NCBI GenBank assembly: GCA_905182995.1
Contig: CAJJDP010000018.1
Coordinates: 584,010 to 648,009, forward strand
Origin: Paramecium octaurelia
Taxonomy: Eukaryota; Ciliophora; Oligohymenophorea; Peniculida; Parameciidae
Reading direction: 5' to 3'
Length of the DNA: 64,000 bases
Under the pieces are notes generated by a model, which was not told where the DNA came from, made no database searches, and saw only the letters and a program-made list of their open reading frames with translations. The translations under genes were made by a program, and so were the position numbers. This document shows, in pieces, positions 59,154 to 64,000 of the stretch (within the stretch, counting starts at the first letter, position 1; every line of letters starts with the position of its first letter).

Positions 59154-62100
59154 ATGATGTGGATATTGATGATACCATTGCTTCATGAGTGTATTTGTTT
59201 GATTTAGATCTATAATTTTGATGCAAACCTATTTTTCCAAGATAGTATCAATTTTTAATAGTTATGAAGATTGGATTATAAATAATGGTAGAGGATCAAC
59301 ATTCTCAACTTGCAATTCATAAACTATTTTTGGAGGATTTAATAACTTTGGAGTTGATACTTCAGTTACTAGATTCTTTGGCAATTTAGATTCTCATTAT
59401 GAAATGAAGATAGAGATGGAATTTTGGAGGTAGGTTTAATAATTATCTGTAGGATTGATAGATGGGGTTTTGATCAATTGAAGATAATTGTCGATGATGA
59501 TTTGCAATTCTAAAAAACTTATCGAACAATGGGATCAACACCTGATTATTGTGGCGGTGGAGGTTATGACGATTAATATGAGTTAATATCATTAAGGTTT
59601 CCTCATAAAAGGAAGACTGCTTGGGTTTATATTTATGTAAGTTATAATACTGATTTTAATGTAACTATAATACTTATGTATAGTAATCATGGGGTTTTAG
59701 AACCTTTAAGATGAGTATAGAATAATGTCCTTAAGGATGTGGTATGTGTTCTAGTAATGATTACCCATAGTGTTTGAGATGGCATTATTAAGAATCCTTT
59801 TTTTCCCAATAATTAATTTTAGGTTAGGAATAGTGGAATGGAGAAGGATTTCCTTTATCATAATATCAATCAATACAATGCGCTAATTGCAATTATAAAT
59901 AAGGAATGAAATTTCATCGAGAAATAGGTTTGGTTAATCATTTAGATATGCGTTTAAGGTTTTATAGATAAGACACTAATAATATACGAGTATCCTCTAT
60001 TGGAGGATAAAATTATATTATGTACTATCAGAATAGATTTGTAGAATTTGAAATTTTGGGAAAAGATGGAGGAATAAGTCAGATAAGTTTAGAATCACTC
60101 CAATAAGAATTATAAATTAGGGATATTGAATTATATTATGCAGAGTCTGAGAACTATGATATCATTCCTTTTCATCCTGGCTGTGATTAATTTATTAATT
60201 CCAAATGTATTTCTTGTATGGATGGATGGATTTACAACTAAAAGGAAGAGAAGTGCTATTCAGATTGTGGTGATAGAGTCATTTAATTCTTAGAAGAATG
60301 TGATGATGGAAATTAGATACCTTATGATGGATGTTTTGAATGCAAATTCTAATGTGATGTGAATTGTTAAACTTGCAAGTTTGGAAAATGCATAACTTGC
60401 AAATCAGAATTTTAATTGGATAATCTTAACATTTGTTAACCAATATGTGGAGATTTTATAGTCGTACCTTATTCAACTGAAACTTGTGATGATGGAAATA
60501 GTGTATAATTTGATGGATGTTTTAATTGCAATATAGAGTGTAATGAATTATGTTAAATTTGTCATCACGAACTTTGTTTGAAATGTAAGTTAGGATACAT
60601 TTTGAAGGAGGGAATATGTGTTTCATATTGTGGAGATGAGATTATCATATCAGACGAAGAATGCGATGATGGTAATCTAATACCATTTGATGGTTGTTTT
60701 GAATGCAAATATTAATGTATTGAAGGTTGCCATATATGTTTATAAGGAGAATGTTTGTTAAGATGTGGAGTTGGATTTCAATTTTAAGTTGATAGATGTA
60801 TATCTTTGTGTGGTGACCTTATTGTAACAAGTGAAGAGTAATGCGATGATGGTAATACAATACCATTTGATGGTTGTTTTGAATGTTAAATCCAATGCCA
60901 ATTAGGTTATGAATATATTAATTAGCAGTGTGTACCCATATGTGGAGACAGGATTACCTCAAATAATGAAGACTGCGATGATGGAAATTCAATAGAATTT
61001 GATGGATGTCATTTATGTAAATATTCTTGTCCTTTGAATTGCCAAATTTGTTATTAGGGACAATGTATTTTATGTGATAATCATTATGAATTAATCGATT
61101 CAGGACAGTGTTAAATATAGATTTAGATAAATGATCAGCAATGTAATGATTTAAATGATTTTCCAATTGATGGTTGTTATAATTCTTAAATTGAATAAAA
61201 TTGGGTATGTTAAACTATCGCTCAAATTAGCGAATGCGCTTATTCATTAAACCCTTAAGTAATCGTCACTTATCTTAACATGGCATCAAACATTTAATAT
61301 GTCAAGATCTCGTTTAACTAAGAGGTCAAGATTCTATCCGATATATTACTATCTTAGAGTATCAAAACTCAAATACTGGAAATCTCTAGTGATGACTAAA
61401 ATATTAACCTTCAAATAATCTATGAAGCTGGTCATTAAATTGCTTATGTTGAATATATATTGGAAATAGAAATCTTTAAACTTTTAGATTTTAAACCTAA
61501 ATTAGAAATTACATTAAATCAATAAGTTGTTAACATAAATGAGGTTGCTATCAATCCCAATTCATATTTTTTAACATTACAAAATCCAACTTACCTGGAT
61601 AAATTACAATCTGATTTAGCTTAGAGGCTACTACAAATTAATAAATCCGTAATATATTCTCTAGGAGCAATAGGGTTTATGTCATTGCTTTTGGGATTCT
61701 CCTCTATATTCTTTGATATCCTTACTGTTTTGCAATATTACTCATATTTAAGGTACATCAACCTTGAATTTCCTTCAAATCTTATGATCTATTTTGAAAT
61801 TGGAGATATATTATCCATGTAACCATTATTAGATTTCATTCATTTTCAGGACATTTTGAATTGTTTTTCAGTTGATCAATCATTTTAACAATCATATGGA
61901 AAGTTTTTGTTTTATGAATTAAATGCCGATCTACTTTAAAATACACAAACCTAGATGTTCCAATTCTTAATGATTGGATTACTTTTTATGGTACCATTAT
62001 ACTCGATTAAAAAGATTGTCTTTTATAAAATTTTTACATAATCATTTTTTGATAGAATTTCTTGTAAATAATTACAAAAAAAAGATTGTGTTTTTAAATT

Positions 62101-62824
62101 TTACAAAACATTTTATACATTTATGAAAAGATTGATTTCTTGGGATGATCTATTGACTTATCATGGTTTTCGATAGATATTAATAGTAAATGGATGGGAT
62201 TTGATATTTAAAACACTGTTATTTATTCAGTCTTCAAACACTTTGAACTTTAAAGACATTATTTAAATTATTTTGGCATCACTAATTCTATTTACTTATT
62301 TTTTAATTATCATTTAATCTTGCAATTAATCACAAAGTAAAAATTAACGCCTGATAAATTTACTATTAGGAGAAAGATTTTAAATATTTAATCTAATCAG
62401 AATCATCTATTTTTTTGTAGTATTAATATTTTTTTAGAGAGAAAAAATTATTTAGATCATATTGATTTCATCCTCTTGCTTGTTTTCATTGACTCTTATT
62501 TTTTGTTATCGTAAAACTTTTAAGAATACAAATTTAATTGTACAATTAATTGTTGAAATAATTGTATTCATTTTTACATTAACTTCAATTATTTATATTG
62601 AAGAGTTTTCAATTGGAGAAGAACTAAAAATTATTTTTGGTTGGTTTCATATAGCCACACTTTCAATTGGTACCGTTGTATAATTTTTAGTGATAATATA
62701 TGAAAAAGTTAAAAAGGCTTATAATATCGAAAATTTGTCAGATTCAAAATAGAAGTAAAATAAGAATAATTCCCATTTAATTTTACATGAAGCAAGCAAA
62801 CGTATTGTAATGTAATAATTCTGA
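59154..62824 (+). CDS. Multi-pass membrane protein with CDDGN (DUF4215-like) cysteine repeats
   Basis: 1,201 residues. Introns 59189-59207 (19 nt, starting GTG), 59430-59452 (23 nt) and 59661-59683 (23 nt). A hydrophobic signal peptide starts the protein. A globular ectodomain with G-G-G-G-Y-D-D follows, and then five repeats of C-G-D...C-D-D-G-N...F/Y-D-G-C. A sixth unit is degenerate (C-N-D-L-N...I-D-G-C). Between repeats are C-x-x-C clusters of furin-like spacing. The last 400 residues hold about eight hydrophobic helices and a short Lys/Asn-rich cytoplasmic tail. DUF4215-type repeats bind or shape extracellular structures in many protists and bacteria, but their role here is unknown. A cell-surface receptor or channel-like protein is the best guess. 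Confidence 0.82.
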
Positions 62825-63209
62825 ATCTTAATTCTAATTTATAATTTATAAATTTATTAATAAATGATATACTTTTTGTTTATTATTAACTAATCCCCAA
62901 AAATATTTTATCAAAAATGGTATTTTAAATTGCAAATAATTCTACTGTAAACTAATGATTTAGTTTATATTTGAACATTGAGACTTTATTTTAATTTGTG
63001 TTTTTGGAATTATCTATTTATCCCACATTTTAATAACTCATATCAATTTAATGATAATCACTGTCTGGAATTATCAATTAAATTTTAGGCAATTGAGATA
63101 CACTGAATATATCCAATTAAATATTAATATTTTAAATTTAAAAATACTTAGAGATTTTAATTATAATAAAAATGATGCCAGGATTAAATAAGGATTTTAA
63201 ATATGGTGG
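62825..63209. other. Intergenic, no gene seen
   Basis: About 385 bp of A/T-rich sequence between the ends of two convergent genes, with no open frame or repeat of note. Confidence 0.5.
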
Positions 63210-63971
63210 TCAACAATTTGAATCTTTCTTTTGTAAAAAATAATGTGGTATGTACTTTAGATATTTTTTGAATATCCAATTTCGAAATTGAATAAAAAAA
63301 AAAAGGAGGATTATAGAAGTCCAAAAATAAATTTAATTCAGAAAATTATGGTTTAATTTCTACTACAAAGGACGAATAATTTTCATGACCTTTATAACAT
63401 TTGGATGATTATAACCATCTGTCACTTTAATTGATAAATATATCAGTTTGTAATTCATATTGGAAGTGTAATAAAGCTTTAAGTTTCTCCCACAAATCCC
63501 TTAATAATCACTTTTAACTTTATAGAATGTTTATTTGACAACTATTCTTGCTGATAAGCAAATTGCTCTCTATAATTTTTCCGTTAACATCAGAATAACT
63601 TTTCCCTTTATCTATCCTTATGTAACAATTAACAGTTTTATTTTAAATACTTTTTACAGATTGCTTTAAAAGATAATAATGAACTGTAACATCATTTAAA
63701 AAATTAAATTTAAACTATTTGGAGGTTAAATTTAAGATTCAGTTATTGCATTTTTTAGATTATAATTTTTGGTAGAAAAATTATGAAATAAAAATTTTCT
63801 AACAATATAAACCAAGCAATCATCTTAAAAAACATAATAGCTGATAGACAGAAATACATTATTTCTCAATAATTTGATAAAATAAATTAGAATTGAAAAT
63901 TTAGGAAAAGCCTTTGTTTCTGAATTAGGGAGATTCATAATTTGATTCAACATTTGTTAAAATAATTCCAT
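63210..63971 (-). CDS. Uncertain multi-exon gene near window edge
   Basis: Protein-like segments are visible in more than one minus-strand frame. From ATG at 63971 the text M-E-L-F-Q-Q-M-L-N ... D-D-C-L-V-Y-I-V-R-K-F is open for about 80 codons. Further on, L-L-R-D-L-W-E-K-L-K and H-E-N-Y-S-S-F-V-V-E-I-K-P lead to TGA at 63210-63212. The V-E-I-K-P block recalls inositol-pentakisphosphate 2-kinase, but this alone is weak. I could not place the introns with confidence: several candidates (for example one ending CAG near 63690) compete. Sequence beyond 64000 may hold the true 5' end. Confidence 0.3.
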
Positions 63972-64000
63972 TTATAATATATAGATAATTTAATAAATAT

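Noticed and set aside
1-64000. CRISPR arrays, insertion sequences, bacterial operons or ribosome binding sites
   Set aside because: The genetic code, the short spliceosomal introns and the gene content are those of a ciliate. No regularly spaced short repeats or transposase genes were seen.
1-64000. TA-bounded internal eliminated sequences of the germline genome
   Set aside because: The genes are open and spliceable throughout apart from the noted breaks, as expected for somatic DNA. No insertion with typical end motifs interrupts a coding frame.

Overview
The window looks like a piece of a ciliate macronuclear genome, most probably Paramecium or a close relative. In nearly every gene TAA and TAG are read as glutamine and only TGA ends a frame. 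Genes are split by very short introns (19-32 nt, mostly GTA...TAG). Genes are packed tightly on both strands in a very A+T-rich background. All calls below use that code (UAA/UAG = Gln, UGA = stop). Exon structures were built by hand by joining frames, and almost all give totals divisible by three.

Layout. 1-6.1 kb: 3' end of a SET-domain methyltransferase, a secreted or type I membrane protein, an IQ/MORN protein and a two-helix membrane protein. 6.3-13.8 kb: a 1,903-residue DEAH-helicase/RBR ubiquitin-ligase fusion, then two minus-strand genes whose products both start Met-Gly. One of these is a Ulp1-like protease fold that has lost its catalytic Cys and His. 14-23.9 kb: coiled-coil proteins, a hybrid histidine kinase, an EF-hand protein and a Myb-repeat protein. 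24-36 kb: a coiled-coil protein, a kelch+EGF receptor-like protein, a half-size ABCA transporter, three tandem paralogues sharing an R-R-x-S-C-x-C-x-x-C-G motif, and a WRAP73/WDR8 orthologue. 36.6-40.1 kb: a possible ciliary protein, a TBC-domain Rab GAP, a Derlin and tRNA-Leu(CAG).

40.6-48.7 kb is assembled around two single-N gaps. Each gap is flanked by a perfect direct copy of about 1.3-1.4 kb (40643-41961 = 41963-43281; 45562-46939 = 46941-48318), so these are overlapping contig ends and not biological duplications. The stretch carries a PIWI/Argonaute gene with several frame breaks, a membrane-anchored papain-like protein that has lost its catalytic Cys and His, a coiled-coil protein and a truncated haemoglobin. 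48.7-64 kb: a gene-poor stretch, a large leucine-rich-repeat protein, a trans-polyprenyl diphosphate synthase, a WD40 protein, a 1,201-residue multi-pass membrane protein with CDDGN (DUF4215-like) repeats, and an uncertain gene running to the window edge.

The genes do not form one pathway, which is normal for a ciliate chromosome. Several themes recur: cilia and basal bodies (WRAP73, EF-hand, MORN, possible CIMIP1-like), membrane traffic and ER quality control (TBC, Derlin, ABCA), ubiquitin/SUMO-related folds, and dead protease folds. The most interesting observations are the helicase-RBR fusion, the two independent pseudoproteases, the tandem Cys-motif family, and a clear minority of introns ending in AAG or CAG instead of TAG.
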